DNA of 64,000 nt from positions 39,438 through 103,437 of the forward strand of contig CAZRSF010000011.1 of assembly GCA_964602655.1 (NCBI GenBank), written 5' to 3'. The position numbers were made by a program, and so were the translations under genes. Numbering within the stretch: the stretch's first letter is position 1; every line of letters begins with the position of its first letter. This document shows, piece by piece, positions 7,146-16,483 of the stretch. Origin of the DNA: Moduliflexus sp964602655 (GTDB lineage: Bacteria; Moduliflexota; Moduliflexia; Moduliflexales; Moduliflexaceae). Below the pieces are notes generated by a model. It did no database searches. It saw only the letters and a list, made by a program, of their open reading frames with translations, and had not been told where the DNA came from.

Positions 7146-8000
7146 TCAACGCCGGGCAAGTTCTTCCAATCGCGCAATCCGCTCTTCAGTCGCAGGATGT
7201 GTGCTGAACAGCGACGCGAGGCCGCTGCCGGAAAACGGTTTCATGATAAAAAGATGCGCGGTCGCGTTGTGCGACGGCGTCTGCGTGAGCGGAAAACGTT
7301 CAACCCCCATGCTGATTTTTTGCAGCGCCCGCGCTAACGAGAGCGGCTGACCGCTGATCTCGGCGCCGGCGCGATCCGCCATAAATTCGCGGGAGCGGGA
7401 GATCGCCATTTGAATCAGCATCGCGGCAATCGGCGCGACAATCGCGGCGGCAAGCATTCCAATCGCGCCGCCGCCATCGCGGTCGTCATCGCGCCCGCCG
7501 GAAAACATCGCGCCCCACCGCGCCATTGACGCAACAAACGAAATCGCGGTAGCAAACGTGGCGGCAATCGTTTGAATCAGAATATCGCGATTTTTGACAT
7601 GCCCTAATTCATGCCCGATCACGCCTGCCAATTCGTCGCGGTTCAGCATCCGCATGATGCCGTTGGTGACGGCGACGGCCGCATGATTCGGATCGCGTCC
7701 GGTGGCGAAGGCGTTGGGCGTGTCAGTCGGAATGATATACACTTTCGGCATCGGCAGGTTGGCATTCGTCGCTAATTGCCGCACTAATCCGTAGAGTTCC
7801 GGCGCGCTGCCTTCTGAAACTTCCTGCGCGTTATACATCCGCAGCACCAACTTGTCGCTGAACCAATAGGAAAAAAAGTTCATGGCGAGCGCCACGATAA
7901 ACATCATGACCATGCCGCGATCTCCGGCGACCATGCCGCCGATCAACATCAATATTCCGGCCAGTCCGGCCATTAACACAACGGTTTTCATTGAATTCAT
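7146..8000 (-). CDS. htpX: HtpX-type membrane zinc metalloprotease
   Basis: An M48-family integral membrane protease involved in quality control of membrane proteins. The 284-residue product has two N-terminal membrane helices (about 5-22 and 28-46), the zinc motif HELGH at 130-134 in VIGHELGHVKNRD, two further hydrophobic helices, and the third-ligand Glu region (SREFMADRAGAE). The C-terminal LFSTHPATEERIARLEEL is typical. The start is ATG 8000, preceded by GAGGAG at 7-base spacing; an ATG 18 bases earlier contains the ribosome site itself. Length equals the family norm. It lies downstream of fmt on the same strand. Confidence 0.95.
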   Translation of the reverse strand: MNSMKTVVLMAGLAGILMLIGGMVAGDRGMVMMFIVALAMNFFSYWFSDKLVLRMYNAQEVSEGSAPELYGLVRQLATNANLPMPKVYIIPTDTPNAFATGRDPNHAAVAVTNGIMRMLNRDELAGVIGHELGHVKNRDILIQTIAATFATAISFVASMARWGAMFSGGRDDDRDGGGAIGMLAAAIVAPIAAMLIQMAISRSREFMADRAGAEISGQPLSLARALQKISMGVERFPLTQTPSHNATAHLFIMKPFSGSGLASLFSTHPATEERIARLEELARR

Positions 8001-8025
8001 TGTTTTTGCTCCTCGCATGTCGAAT

Positions 8026-8053
8026 CCGGTCAGGGTTTCAAATCCTGACTGGG
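8026..8053. repeat. imperfect palindrome, CAGGGTTTCAAA family
   Basis: CCGGTCAGGGTTT facing AAATCCTGACTGGG between fmt and htpX. Related to 19794-19826, 32391-32427 and 61131-61159, which share the GGTTTC/GAAACC centre. Confidence 0.65.
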
Positions 8054-8063
8054 TTATTCCTGT

Positions 8064-9017
8064 TTAACAATTCTCGCCGAATCGCTCGCCGACATTCAGC
8101 CGGTAGCCCCGGCAGAAGTCGCTGCATCGCATCGGTTTTTTATTTTCCGGCTGGATTTCCAGGATTCGCACACATCCCGCGCCGGTCGCGATCAGCGGGC
8201 CGCGCGTTTGCTCGATTCGGACAACCATTCCGGGCTGATATTCAGGCGGCGCGGGCGGCGTCTCGGCTTCGACCTCCACGTGTAATACTTTGACACTTTT
8301 GCCGTGAATAGTGGTATAGGCTCCCGGCCAGGGAAAAAATCCGCGCACTTTACAATCAATCGCGTATGCTGGCTCGTTCCAATCAATCAGGCCATCCTCT
8401 TTTTTCATCAGTGGCGCGTAAGTCGCCGCCGCATGATCTTGCGGAATGCGGACGAGCGTGCCTGCGTCCGCTTGACGCAGCGTTTCGATCAGCAGGTCTG
8501 CGCCGAGCGCCGAGAGCTTGTCATGCAAGGTCTCGGTCGTTTCGCGCGGTTCAATCGAGATCGTCCGCGTTAAGAGCATGTCGCCGGTGTCCATGCCTTT
8601 ATCCATGAACATCGTGGTAACACCGGTTTCGGTTTCGCCCCGCACAATCGCCCAGTTCATCGGCGCTGCGCCGCGATATTTCGGCAGCAGCGAGGCATGA
8701 ACGTTGATGCAGCCGAAGCGCGGAATCCGCAGCAGCGTTTCCGGCAAAATTTGTCCGTACGCGACGACCACAATCGCATCCGGGTTGAGGTCGCGAATCT
8801 GCTGCACAACGGCCTCTTCGCGCACTCGTCTCGGCTGCAAGACCGGGATGCCATGCTGTTCCGCCAGCGTTTTGACCGGCGGCGAAACGACATGCTGTCC
8901 GCGCCCTTTGGCGCGATCCGGCTGCGTTACGACGGCTTGAATGGTATAACCATGATCGATCAATTTTTGTAATGTAGGAACCGCAAATTCCGGCGTTCCC
9001 ATAAAGATGATATTCAT
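8064..9017 (-). CDS. fmt: methionyl-tRNA formyltransferase
   Basis: Formylates the initiator Met-tRNA using 10-formyl-tetrahydrofolate. The 317-residue protein has the normal domain order. The N-terminal formyltransferase domain opens IIFMGTPEFAVPTLQKL, with the anion loop SLLPKYRGAAPMNWAI, the catalytic Asn-His-Asp set around NVHASLLP and MDKGMDTGDML. The C-terminal OB-like domain ends in NKKPMRCSDFCRGYRLNVGE. AAGGGG precedes the ATG. The usual partner def (peptide deformylase) is not adjacent; htpX follows instead. Confidence 0.96.
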   Translation of the reverse strand: MNIIFMGTPEFAVPTLQKLIDHGYTIQAVVTQPDRAKGRGQHVVSPPVKTLAEQHGIPVLQPRRVREEAVVQQIRDLNPDAIVVVAYGQILPETLLRIPRFGCINVHASLLPKYRGAAPMNWAIVRGETETGVTTMFMDKGMDTGDMLLTRTISIEPRETTETLHDKLSALGADLLIETLRQADAGTLVRIPQDHAAATYAPLMKKEDGLIDWNEPAYAIDCKVRGFFPWPGAYTTIHGKSVKVLHVEVEAETPPAPPEYQPGMVVRIEQTRGPLIATGAGCVRILEIQPENKKPMRCSDFCRGYRLNVGERFGENC

Positions 9018-9139
9018 TGTGATGTCCCCTTTTTTGTTTTAGTTATACAAGACAGGCAGACGGTCAGAAAGTCAAGGAATAATTGCTGGCATGAATTCGG
9101 AAAAACGAGGAAAGAAGGCGGTAAAAAAATTATGGCGGC

Positions 9140-9174
9140 GTTCGTAGGGGCGCGGTCTCCGCGCCCCTACGAAC
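9140..9174. repeat. perfect 35-bp palindrome
   Basis: GTTCGTAGGGGCGCGG, a three-base loop, then the complement, in the gap between fmt and the small gene at 9208. The stem is long and GC-rich but has no T-tract, so it is listed as a repeat rather than a terminator. Confidence 0.8.
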
Positions 9175-9207
9175 ATCATCGCCAAACCACATCAGCCAAG
9201 GATTGGT

Positions 9208-9393
9208 CTATTCTTCGAAGGGTCGCCAGAACAGGAGCTTGGCATACATATTTTTTTCGCCGAGTTCCTGATTGATTTCATCTTCGATTTTCGTAATGTG
9301 AGCTAACGTTCGGATTTGTTCCCCTTCCCATTCGGCATTGGCAAAAGACGGTTCGCCATTGTCATAATACACATACGAGACAAAATATTTCAT
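9208..9393 (-). CDS. small protein of unknown function, 61 residues
   Basis: Begins MKYFVSYVYYDNGEPSFANA and contains an acidic middle (ITKIEDEINQEL) and an aromatic C-terminus (LLFWRPFEE). AAAGGAG lies 6 bases before the second of two tandem ATG codons (9393), which supports translation. No family was recognised. It follows the kinase gene at 9461 on the same strand but is separated from its stop by about 70 bases. Confidence 0.6.
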   Translation of the reverse strand: MKYFVSYVYYDNGEPSFANAEWEGEQIRTLAHITKIEDEINQELGEKNMYAKLLFWRPFEE

Positions 9394-9460
9394 CATGCGC
9401 TCCTTTGTTGAATGTTGAATTGTGTTGTGCTTCTTGTGGTCGCGTCGGTCAAGAAAAACG

Positions 9461-10597
9461 TTATGTTTGTTCGAACGGAAGGCGAATCGTAAAGGCGCTT
9501 CCACGTCCCAATTCGCTTTCCACGTCAAGCGTGCCGCTATGTAATTCTATAAATTGTTTGACGATCCATAATCCGAGTCCCGTGCCTTTGATCTCGTTCA
9601 CATTTCCGCCGCGATGAAACGCATCGAATAAATGTTCGAGATCGTCGGGCGCGATCCCGATCCCTTCGTCCTGCACGCGAAAACGCATGGTCGGCGCACC
9701 TTCCTCGCGGAGAATGTCGAAGCGGATCGTCCCGCCGTTCGGAGAATATTTGATAGCGTTCGAGAGCAGGTTCGAGAAAATATGATGCAGCAGTTTCGGA
9801 TCGACGCTCGCCTCGAATCCCCTGCCCTGCGCAGAAAATTCCAGCACATGCGTCTCAACGCACATCGCGCGAAATTGGTCGGCAATATCGCTGCAAAATG
9901 CGGCAACATCGAGGCGGATCGGGCGAAAATGGAATTGATGCGATTCGACTTTGAGGAGCAGCAGAACATCATTCAGTAAATCGGTCATCTTGCCGACGGC
10001 ATCTTCAATGATGTCCAACTGCTCCAGTTTTTTTTCCGCGCTCATGCGGTCGGCGTAGCGTTTCAGCATTTTGCCGGTCATGCTGATCACCGTGAGCGGC
10101 GAGCGCAGTTCATGCGAGGCAATGGAAATGAAGCGGGATTTGATTTGATTGAGGTCTTTTTCCCGCGCTAACGCGCCCTGCAACTCGGCATTTTTCTGAA
10201 GAAGTTCGCGTTGCAGCCGCTGGACGGTTAAATGCGTATTCACGCGCGCCAGCACTTCCTGCGCCTGAAACGGCTTGATAATATAATCAATCGCCCCCAA
10301 TTCGAAGCCTTTGATTTTATCCACCGTGTCGGAAAGCGCCGTCATGAAAATCACAGGAATATCGCGCGTGTCAGGATGGCATTTTAAACGGCGGCAGACT
10401 TCGAAACCATCCATCTCCGGCATCATGACATCTAACAAAATCATATCAGGATAGTCTGTGCGGGCGATCTCAAGGCAGGTGCGCCCATCGCTGGCAAACG
10501 ACACCTCGAATTGCGTTTGTTCGAACAATTCGAATAAGATTTCCAGGTTGGTCGGATGATCATCAACAATGAGGATTAACGTGTCTTCAGCGTTCAT
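9461..10597 (-). CDS. receiver-histidine kinase protein (REC-HisKA-HATPase)
   Basis: A 378-residue soluble protein. An N-terminal receiver (about 6-122) has phospho-acceptor Asp56 (LLDVMMPEMDGF) and Lys108. A short coiled linker leads to a HisKA domain with His162 in SHELRSPLTV and an HATPase domain with N box, DEGIGIAPDD and GTGLGLWIVKQ. It has no membrane segment or sensory domain, so its input is probably phosphorylation of the receiver by another kinase. It overlaps the preceding kinase gene by 11 bp, indicating a shared operon of three such genes. Confidence 0.9.
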   Translation of the reverse strand: MNAEDTLILIVDDHPTNLEILFELFEQTQFEVSFASDGRTCLEIARTDYPDMILLDVMMPEMDGFEVCRRLKCHPDTRDIPVIFMTALSDTVDKIKGFELGAIDYIIKPFQAQEVLARVNTHLTVQRLQRELLQKNAELQGALAREKDLNQIKSRFISIASHELRSPLTVISMTGKMLKRYADRMSAEKKLEQLDIIEDAVGKMTDLLNDVLLLLKVESHQFHFRPIRLDVAAFCSDIADQFRAMCVETHVLEFSAQGRGFEASVDPKLLHHIFSNLLSNAIKYSPNGGTIRFDILREEGAPTMRFRVQDEGIGIAPDDLEHLFDAFHRGGNVNEIKGTGLGLWIVKQFIELHSGTLDVESELGRGSAFTIRLPFEQT

Positions 10598-13019
10598 GGA
10601 TGAGTTGCTCTAACTGTTGAATCAGTTCATTGGTGTATAAATGTTTGGCTAAATGACGCAATTCTTTGAGGTTCTCATACGAATGCGTGGGAGACGATTC
10701 CAGGTCGGTAATATAATGCAGCAATTTTTTGATGCGTCCTTTTTGCGCCAGCGCTAATAACGTGTCGCACTCTTCGCGTGGCAGGCGGGTCGGGGTTTTT
10801 GACGCATTCACCGCGACAGAAGCTGTCTCCCGCGCCTCTTCCGTCTCATTCTGATAGACCCATTCAAGATGTAAATGTTGTTCCAGAAGCGCAAACAATT
10901 TTTCCGCAGAAATCGGTTTGATCATAAAATCATTGAATCCGATCTTGAGGGCGCGTTGCCGGGTCTCCTCGAAGACGCTCGCCGTCACCGCAATGATAAT
11001 CGTTTTGCGCGCGTCCTGCGGCATCTGCGCCTCGGCGTGACGAATCTGCTGAGTCGCGCCAAAGCCGTCCAACATCGGCATTCGTAAGTCGAGCAAAATC
11101 AGGTCAGGCCGGATATCTAAGGTCGTTTCAAGGCATTCCAGCCCGTTTTCGACGGTGATAATGTCAAAGCCTAACGGAAATAACAGGCCGACCAGCACCG
11201 CGCGGTTCGCCGCTTCGTCATCTGCCACGAGAATGGAGCGCCGAACGCCTTTGTAGCCGACTACGCGCTGCTGCGATGACGCGGATGGTTGCGGAACATC
11301 TCCCTTGGCTTCGAGCAACGGCAGCGTAAACCAGAAGCGCGTCCCCTGATTCGGTCTGCTGGATACGTGCAGCGTCCCTCCCATCAGCGTCACCAATTTC
11401 TGGCTGATGGACAACCCTAAGCCCGTGCCTTCGATTGATGCGTCATGTTTCCCGACTTGCTGGAATGGTGAAAAAATCTGATCGATATCCTCTGGCGCAA
11501 TCCCTTCGCCGGTATCTTCGACGGCGAATTCTATGAATGACTGCTCAGCGGGAGGCTCCGCCAGCAGCAGCGATACGGTAAATGTAATCGCGCCAGCGCG
11601 CGTAAATTTGACGGCATTATCCAGCAAGTTCAATAAAATTTCTTGCAAGCGTTTCTCGTCGGCGCGAATGCTTTTGGGGAGTTGGTCATGCCGATGATAG
11701 GCGAACAGCAGCCCTTTCTGCTCGCAGCGCATCCGAATCATTCTGGCAATCTGATCTAAAAATGGCGACAGCGCAAGATTGCCGAATAGAATCTCGATTC
11801 GTCCCGCTTCTATCTTCGACAGGTCTAAAATCTCATTGATCAATTTCAACAGATGCTCGCCGCTGTGCTGAATCGTCATCAAGCCGTCGCGCTGGCGTTC
11901 GGTCAGGTGGTCGGACGCTCTGAGGATTTGCGCATAGCCTAAGATCGCGTTCAGCGGCGTGCGCAGATCGTGACTCATGTTGGCAAGAAATTCGCTTTTC
12001 GCTCGACTGGCGGATTCTGCCTGTTCTTTCGCCTGTTGCAGCAGCACGTTCGTTTCCACTAATTCCGCCGTGCGCTCCCGGACGCGTTCCGCTAACGACG
12101 TGCGTTCTACGACTAAGGCGTCCTCGGCGCGTCGGCGTTCTTGCTCCTGCTCAAGGCCATGCAGCGCAAACGCCAGGTCATTCCCAATCTCTTGAAAGAC
12201 CTGCTGCTCCTCATCATGCTTGACGAATTGCCGTTGCAACGACACGGTTAAGACGCCATAGCAGTGATGCTCGTACGATAGCGGCGCGCTCATCGTACTG
12301 ACATGCGCATGGAGATTGCGTAACGGGCATTCCTCGCACGCAGCGCGATGCTCTTCAATCACGATGACATCATGCTGCCGCCGCGCAGACGCCGCGCAAG
12401 ACGGGAGAACGCCACTTTCGACCAGTTGTCGTAATTCTGCGAGCGCTTCTTGCTGCGAAGGGGCGGTGGCAATGAACAATTCGCGCGGCTCTTCGCTGAG
12501 AATCCAGGCGGTTTCATACCCGCGCGTTTCGATGAGCAGATGACAGGTTTGTTGGAGCAGACGCGATCGGTTTTTTTCTTTGATGATACACTGCGACACC
12601 TTGCGCACGGCCTGAAGCACGGCGTTCGAATGCGCAATGCTCTGTTCCATTCGATGCCTGCGCAACGCGATGTCGAGCGTAATCAGTAATTCGCGTTCTT
12701 GCAGCGGCTTGATGAGGTAGGCCGATGGCTCGATGATTTTCGCGCGCTGCAATGTCGCTTGATCGCTATAGGCGGACAGAAACACAATCGGGATATGATA
12801 ACGCGAATGAACAATATTCGCGGTTTCAATGCCGTCTAAGTCGCCAGCCAGATGAATATCCATCAAGATCAGATCGGGTTGGCTCGCCTCGATATATTGG
12901 AGGGCGGTTTCGCCGGATGACGCGACACCCAGCACACGATAGTCTGCGTGCTGGAGCATCAATTTCAAATGCTCGGAGACCAGCAATTCATCTTCGACAA
13001 TAAAGACATTCGGCAGCAT
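10587..13019 (-). CDS. hybrid histidine kinase (REC-GAF-HisKA-HATPase-REC)
   Basis: An 810-residue protein. Receiver 1 (about 3-118) has Asp54 and Lys104. A GAF-like domain (about 130-290) contains a CEECP pair of cysteines near 228-231. HisKA carries His350 (NMSHDLRTPLNAIL). HATPase (about 450-565) has EDTGEGIAPED and GTGLGLSISQ. Receiver 2 (about 593-715) has Asp644. A C-terminal helical tail (about 745-810) with LAQKGRIKKLLHYI resembles helical tails found on other hybrid kinases. The start is ATG 13019, leaving 19 bp to the upstream kinase; the longer in-frame start would overlap it by 44 bp. Confidence 0.88.
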   Translation of the reverse strand: MLPNVFIVEDELLVSEHLKLMLQHADYRVLGVASSGETALQYIEASQPDLILMDIHLAGDLDGIETANIVHSRYHIPIVFLSAYSDQATLQRAKIIEPSAYLIKPLQERELLITLDIALRRHRMEQSIAHSNAVLQAVRKVSQCIIKEKNRSRLLQQTCHLLIETRGYETAWILSEEPRELFIATAPSQQEALAELRQLVESGVLPSCAASARRQHDVIVIEEHRAACEECPLRNLHAHVSTMSAPLSYEHHCYGVLTVSLQRQFVKHDEEQQVFQEIGNDLAFALHGLEQEQERRRAEDALVVERTSLAERVRERTAELVETNVLLQQAKEQAESASRAKSEFLANMSHDLRTPLNAILGYAQILRASDHLTERQRDGLMTIQHSGEHLLKLINEILDLSKIEAGRIEILFGNLALSPFLDQIARMIRMRCEQKGLLFAYHRHDQLPKSIRADEKRLQEILLNLLDNAVKFTRAGAITFTVSLLLAEPPAEQSFIEFAVEDTGEGIAPEDIDQIFSPFQQVGKHDASIEGTGLGLSISQKLVTLMGGTLHVSSRPNQGTRFWFTLPLLEAKGDVPQPSASSQQRVVGYKGVRRSILVADDEAANRAVLVGLLFPLGFDIITVENGLECLETTLDIRPDLILLDLRMPMLDGFGATQQIRHAEAQMPQDARKTIIIAVTASVFEETRQRALKIGFNDFMIKPISAEKLFALLEQHLHLEWVYQNETEEARETASVAVNASKTPTRLPREECDTLLALAQKGRIKKLLHYITDLESSPTHSYENLKELRHLAKHLYTNELIQQLEQLIHER

Positions 13020-13038
13020 GGCAAAATTTCCTGTTCCT

Positions 13039-14691
13039 TTATTGCGCCAGCGCAATCTGAAGGTGTTGGCAAACGGTTTCATTCAACAGCCAGAGATCAA
13101 TCGGCGTGGAGAAGGCGGCGTCGCAATGTTGAATAAATTGCTGTTGCTGCGGCGTATTGGCATCCTGACTGGCAATCGCAAAAATCTTGACCGTCTTAGG
13201 GGACGCTGCGCGTTGAATCTGGCGGATCAGTTCCACGCTTTCGCTGCCAAAAAGCGTGACGTCAACCAGAATAAGGTCGGGGTGATATTTTAAAGTTTTT
13301 CTGACGCCATCGCCCGTGTTGAAGGCTTCGATCACCTCGCCGCCAAGCGGCGCGAAACAGCGCTCTAACATGGCGCAGTTTTTCCAGATCGGCGTAAAGG
13401 CAAGCGCCATAAATCCTGACGACACATTTGCTGCCGAGCGCTCTTTCACACGCATATCCTGCATGATGCGTTGGATCGCGTCCTCGTTGTCGCGGGCGAA
13501 CCAAAAGGTCGGTTCATTGACGTTCAGCGTGTCGGAAACGGTTTCCGTTTCGAATTGGAGCGTCGCAGTCGTCCCGACATCAACCTGACTTTCGATCCGG
13601 AAGGTTCCCCCTTCCAATTCGGTCAGCAAATGCGCGATAATCAGGCCTAAGCCGGAACCCTGCTGTTCTTGCTGCTTCCGTCCGAATTGCATATATGCGC
13701 CGATATGGGCGATCTGTTCCGGCGTCATGCCGCGCCCCTGGTCTGTAATCGTCATGACGCAAGTTGCGCCGGACACTGACAGGCGTATCGTAACCGGCGT
13801 GCCGCGTCGGGAAAATTTGAACGCATTATCAATCAACTCCGTCACGATTTTTTCGAAATTGGTCGGAGAAATCTTGGCAAAGGCATCGGAAATAGAGAGG
13901 ATCAAATCATCGGAACGATTGGTTTCTTTGGCGCGTTCCTGCGCGGCGTTTTTCAGAATGCCGTTGATGTTGCATGGTTGTTCGTGTTGCGCTAATAATG
14001 ACTCGCGGGAGGTATATTTGATCAGTTTCAGATTGGCATACAGCAGCGCATTTTCCACAAGGCGATGTAAGCGGAGGCCATTGCGATAAATCGCGGTGCC
14101 GTATTCGAAAATCTGCCGCGCCTCCGGCAGTTGATTGGGGTTCGTCAAGAAGCTGGCAAAGCCTAAAATGACAGTCAGCGGCGTGCGCAGCTCATGCGGC
14201 AGCGAGAGGCTCAAGCTCAGGCGAAGCTCCTCGAGCATGGCGCGTTCTCGCGCTAACGCGGCTTCTAAATCGGTATTCTTATGTTGCAGGCTTTGTTGGA
14301 GGTGCTGGATCGTCAGGTGCGTTTTCACCCGCGCCAGTACTTCCTCGCGTTGGAAGGGCTTTGTGATATAATCTACGGCCCCTAATTCGAATCCTCTGAT
14401 TTTATCCTGCGTATCGGACAACGCCGTCATGAAAATGACCGGAATCTCTTTGGTGGCCTCGTTGCTTTTGAGGCGTTGACAGGTTTCGAACCCATCAATG
14501 CCCGACATGACGACATCCAGCAGCAGGAGGTCTGGAATCGTATGTTGAAGCAATTCGAGCGCGTTTTCGCCGCTTTTGGCTGCGAACACCTGAAAACCGA
14601 ATCTGGTCAGGTAATTCGAGAGAACGTCCAAATTGGTGGGATTGTCGTCAACGATAAGAATCGTGGCCTCATGCCATGCTTTCTCTTCCAT
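13039..14691 (-). CDS. receiver-histidine kinase with degenerate C-terminal receiver
   Basis: First gene of the three-kinase operon, 550 residues. An N-terminal receiver (about 8-125) has Asp59 and Lys111. The HisKA site is His166 in LSLPHELRTPLTVIL. HATPase (about 270-385) has NAFKFSRRG, DQGRGMTPEQ and GSGLGLIIA. The last ~125 residues have receiver-like strands with an Asp (DLILVDVTLFGSES), but the conserved Lys-Pro is replaced by a Thr-Pro (AAFSTPID), so this domain is probably a pseudo-receiver. No sensor or membrane segment is present. Confidence 0.88.
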   Translation of the reverse strand: MEEKAWHEATILIVDDNPTNLDVLSNYLTRFGFQVFAAKSGENALELLQHTIPDLLLLDVVMSGIDGFETCQRLKSNEATKEIPVIFMTALSDTQDKIRGFELGAVDYITKPFQREEVLARVKTHLTIQHLQQSLQHKNTDLEAALARERAMLEELRLSLSLSLPHELRTPLTVILGFASFLTNPNQLPEARQIFEYGTAIYRNGLRLHRLVENALLYANLKLIKYTSRESLLAQHEQPCNINGILKNAAQERAKETNRSDDLILSISDAFAKISPTNFEKIVTELIDNAFKFSRRGTPVTIRLSVSGATCVMTITDQGRGMTPEQIAHIGAYMQFGRKQQEQQGSGLGLIIAHLLTELEGGTFRIESQVDVGTTATLQFETETVSDTLNVNEPTFWFARDNEDAIQRIMQDMRVKERSAANVSSGFMALAFTPIWKNCAMLERCFAPLGGEVIEAFNTGDGVRKTLKYHPDLILVDVTLFGSESVELIRQIQRAASPKTVKIFAIASQDANTPQQQQFIQHCDAAFSTPIDLWLLNETVCQHLQIALAQ

Positions 14692-14754
14692 AATACATTC
14701 CTTTGATGCTGGAAAACGCCAGAAAAATCAAGTCGAACATAGGGCTGTGAAGTT

Positions 14755-14830
14755 CTCGTTCCACGCTCCGCGTGGAATGCCCGCAAACCGCCGCTCTGCG
14801 GCGCGTACGGGACGCGGAGCGTGGAACGAG
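14755..14830. repeat. inverted repeat, CGTTCCACGCTC family, copy 1
   Basis: Perfect 19-bp arms CTCGTTCCACGCTCCGCGT at 14755-14773 and the complement at 14812-14830, with an internal stem. A second copy lies at 44278-44382. It sits between the kinase operon start and the RMD1-like gene. Confidence 0.8.
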
Positions 14831-14884
14831 GGGCATTCGAATACGATCTTTGTTGCCGCAATTGGCATAACTACGCGATGTTCA

Positions 14885-15700
14885 TCATTTGGCAAAATGC
14901 CGGAAAAACATTTCATACAATGTCAGCAGAATTTCGAAGACAATCAGCGCGACAACATACCATTCCACCCGTAAGGCGTGGCTGGTATTCAAAATATCCA
15001 ACTGGGTTTCGACCGTTTTTGAAATCAGATCCAATTTTCGTTCTAAGGCGCGATGGCGTTCTTGCAGTTCGTATTCGTCTTCGAGATAGGCGTACAACCG
15101 TTCAAGCTCCGGGCGTTCCCACAAAATCTCCGGCTTATCCACGACTTCGACGCGCCCCACCATTTTATGCTGAATCAACAGCGTATCGCCGATATGCCGC
15201 ATAAATTCGCTTTTTTTATTCAAGCCGCGCCCCATGCGCTGCAAATTGGCGGCTAATGGTTCGATCCGGTCGAAGGCCGCCGCCACGCGCGTTTCATACC
15301 GCGCAACCACGACACTTTTGGAGAGAATATCGGCCACGACCTGCAAGCGTTCGACAGAGAATTCGCGCAGATACAAATCGCCGTTGGGCGCGATGCGCTC
15401 CTGCTCCGCATCATCGCGATAAATTCTCATCTGTTCGCTTTCTTTTTCAGGAAAGGCTTCCTGAATCATCGGCGTAAGTTGAGCAAGAAAGGAGACTTCT
15501 TCGATGGGTTCTAATCCGAACAGCACGATCACGCCGTAACGAAAAAAGACGGCGCAGCCGGATTCGCCAGCGGCAAGCATGAGCGGGGACACCGCGATGC
15601 TTCGGGCAGATTCTAAGGAACGCAGATCGAGGCGTTCGCCAAGAAACACCGCCCGTGCGTCAATGATGGTTTTACTGCCGAACAGAGAACATGTTGACAT
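14885..15700 (-). CDS. RMD1/DUF155 family membrane protein
   Basis: A 271-residue protein of the RMD1/Sif2 (DUF155) family, whose eukaryotic members are mitochondrial or meiotic and whose bacterial role is unknown. The N-terminal domain includes AVFFRYGVIVLFGLEP. A helical region with RIAPNGDLYLREFSVERLQV, AAFDRIEPLAANLQ and KPEILWERPELERLYAYLEDEYEL, typical of the family, follows. A coiled coil (RALERKLDLISKTVETQLDI) leads to a C-terminal membrane helix (about 245-262). The C-tail is short, as expected. Confidence 0.8.
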   Translation of the reverse strand: MSTCSLFGSKTIIDARAVFLGERLDLRSLESARSIAVSPLMLAAGESGCAVFFRYGVIVLFGLEPIEEVSFLAQLTPMIQEAFPEKESEQMRIYRDDAEQERIAPNGDLYLREFSVERLQVVADILSKSVVVARYETRVAAAFDRIEPLAANLQRMGRGLNKKSEFMRHIGDTLLIQHKMVGRVEVVDKPEILWERPELERLYAYLEDEYELQERHRALERKLDLISKTVETQLDILNTSHALRVEWYVVALIVFEILLTLYEMFFRHFAK

Positions 15701-15745
15701 AATTGTTTGCCGTCTTTTACCGGATTCAACCCTATTGCGCGGCGC

Positions 15746-16483
15746 TTATCCGAATATTTTTTTCTTCGCTAATCCCATCGTCTGCGTCTTGAAGCTGGAT
15801 AATCCGGCGGCAAACTGCTCGGCCTTGTCTTTTCCGATAGTTTCGCGCAGAAAAAGAATCGTCACCGCAAAGGTATGCGTGCCGATATATGCGCCGCCGA
15901 AACCAAAAACGCTTTTGACGCCGTGCGCCGTCACGAAATCCTGCGCCGCGATAATTTTACGTCCGGCATGATCGACTTCTGTCGCGGCATCCTGAACAAA
16001 GAAGACACCGCTCATGCTGCCCATCGTTTTCACGACGACATTCGCATCATGCTGATCGATCCAATCCAGCCCCAAACCAAGCTCTTTGAGCAGGCGCGAC
16101 ATCATGGGGATCGAATCAATAAACGCGGCGGAAACCAATGGAATGCCGACATGTCCTTTGGAGTGCGCGCGATCATTCCATTCCGGTTTCGAACCGCTTG
16201 TGCCTAATAAACTCAAGACGAGCGTCTCATTGCGAATGCCTTGTTTGATCGACTTTTCAGCAGCGACCCGATCCACAAACGCGCGCGACGCGGACGGAAG
16301 TTCTTGATATGGCGCGGTCGCAAATTGTCTCACCAGAACAATGGACTCTTTGAACGTGTTATACATGGCTTGCGTGTACGCCTGAGACGCTTTTTCAAGG
16401 GTGGGACTCCCTTGTGTTGCCGTCGTAATCGCGTCCTGTAATGCCCGGAATTCTTTTAATGTTGACACGCTGAGTTTTGCCAT
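15746..16483 (-). CDS. unknown sensor-like domain protein
   Basis: A 245-residue soluble protein. The middle (LLGTSGSKPEWNDRAHSKGH followed by GIPLVSAAF) and the C-terminal half (FGFGGAYIGTHTFAVTILFL) match a pattern I associate with an input domain found in front of histidine kinases, cyclases and HD-GYP proteins; I do not know a formal name or ligand. Here it stands alone, with no output domain. ATG 16483 has GGAGG at 9-base spacing, and the upstream in-frame extension is AT-rich non-coding sequence. It is on the same strand as the RMD1-like and kinase genes and could feed information to them. Confidence 0.6.
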   Translation of the reverse strand: MAKLSVSTLKEFRALQDAITTATQGSPTLEKASQAYTQAMYNTFKESIVLVRQFATAPYQELPSASRAFVDRVAAEKSIKQGIRNETLVLSLLGTSGSKPEWNDRAHSKGHVGIPLVSAAFIDSIPMMSRLLKELGLGLDWIDQHDANVVVKTMGSMSGVFFVQDAATEVDHAGRKIIAAQDFVTAHGVKSVFGFGGAYIGTHTFAVTILFLRETIGKDKAEQFAAGLSSFKTQTMGLAKKKIFG

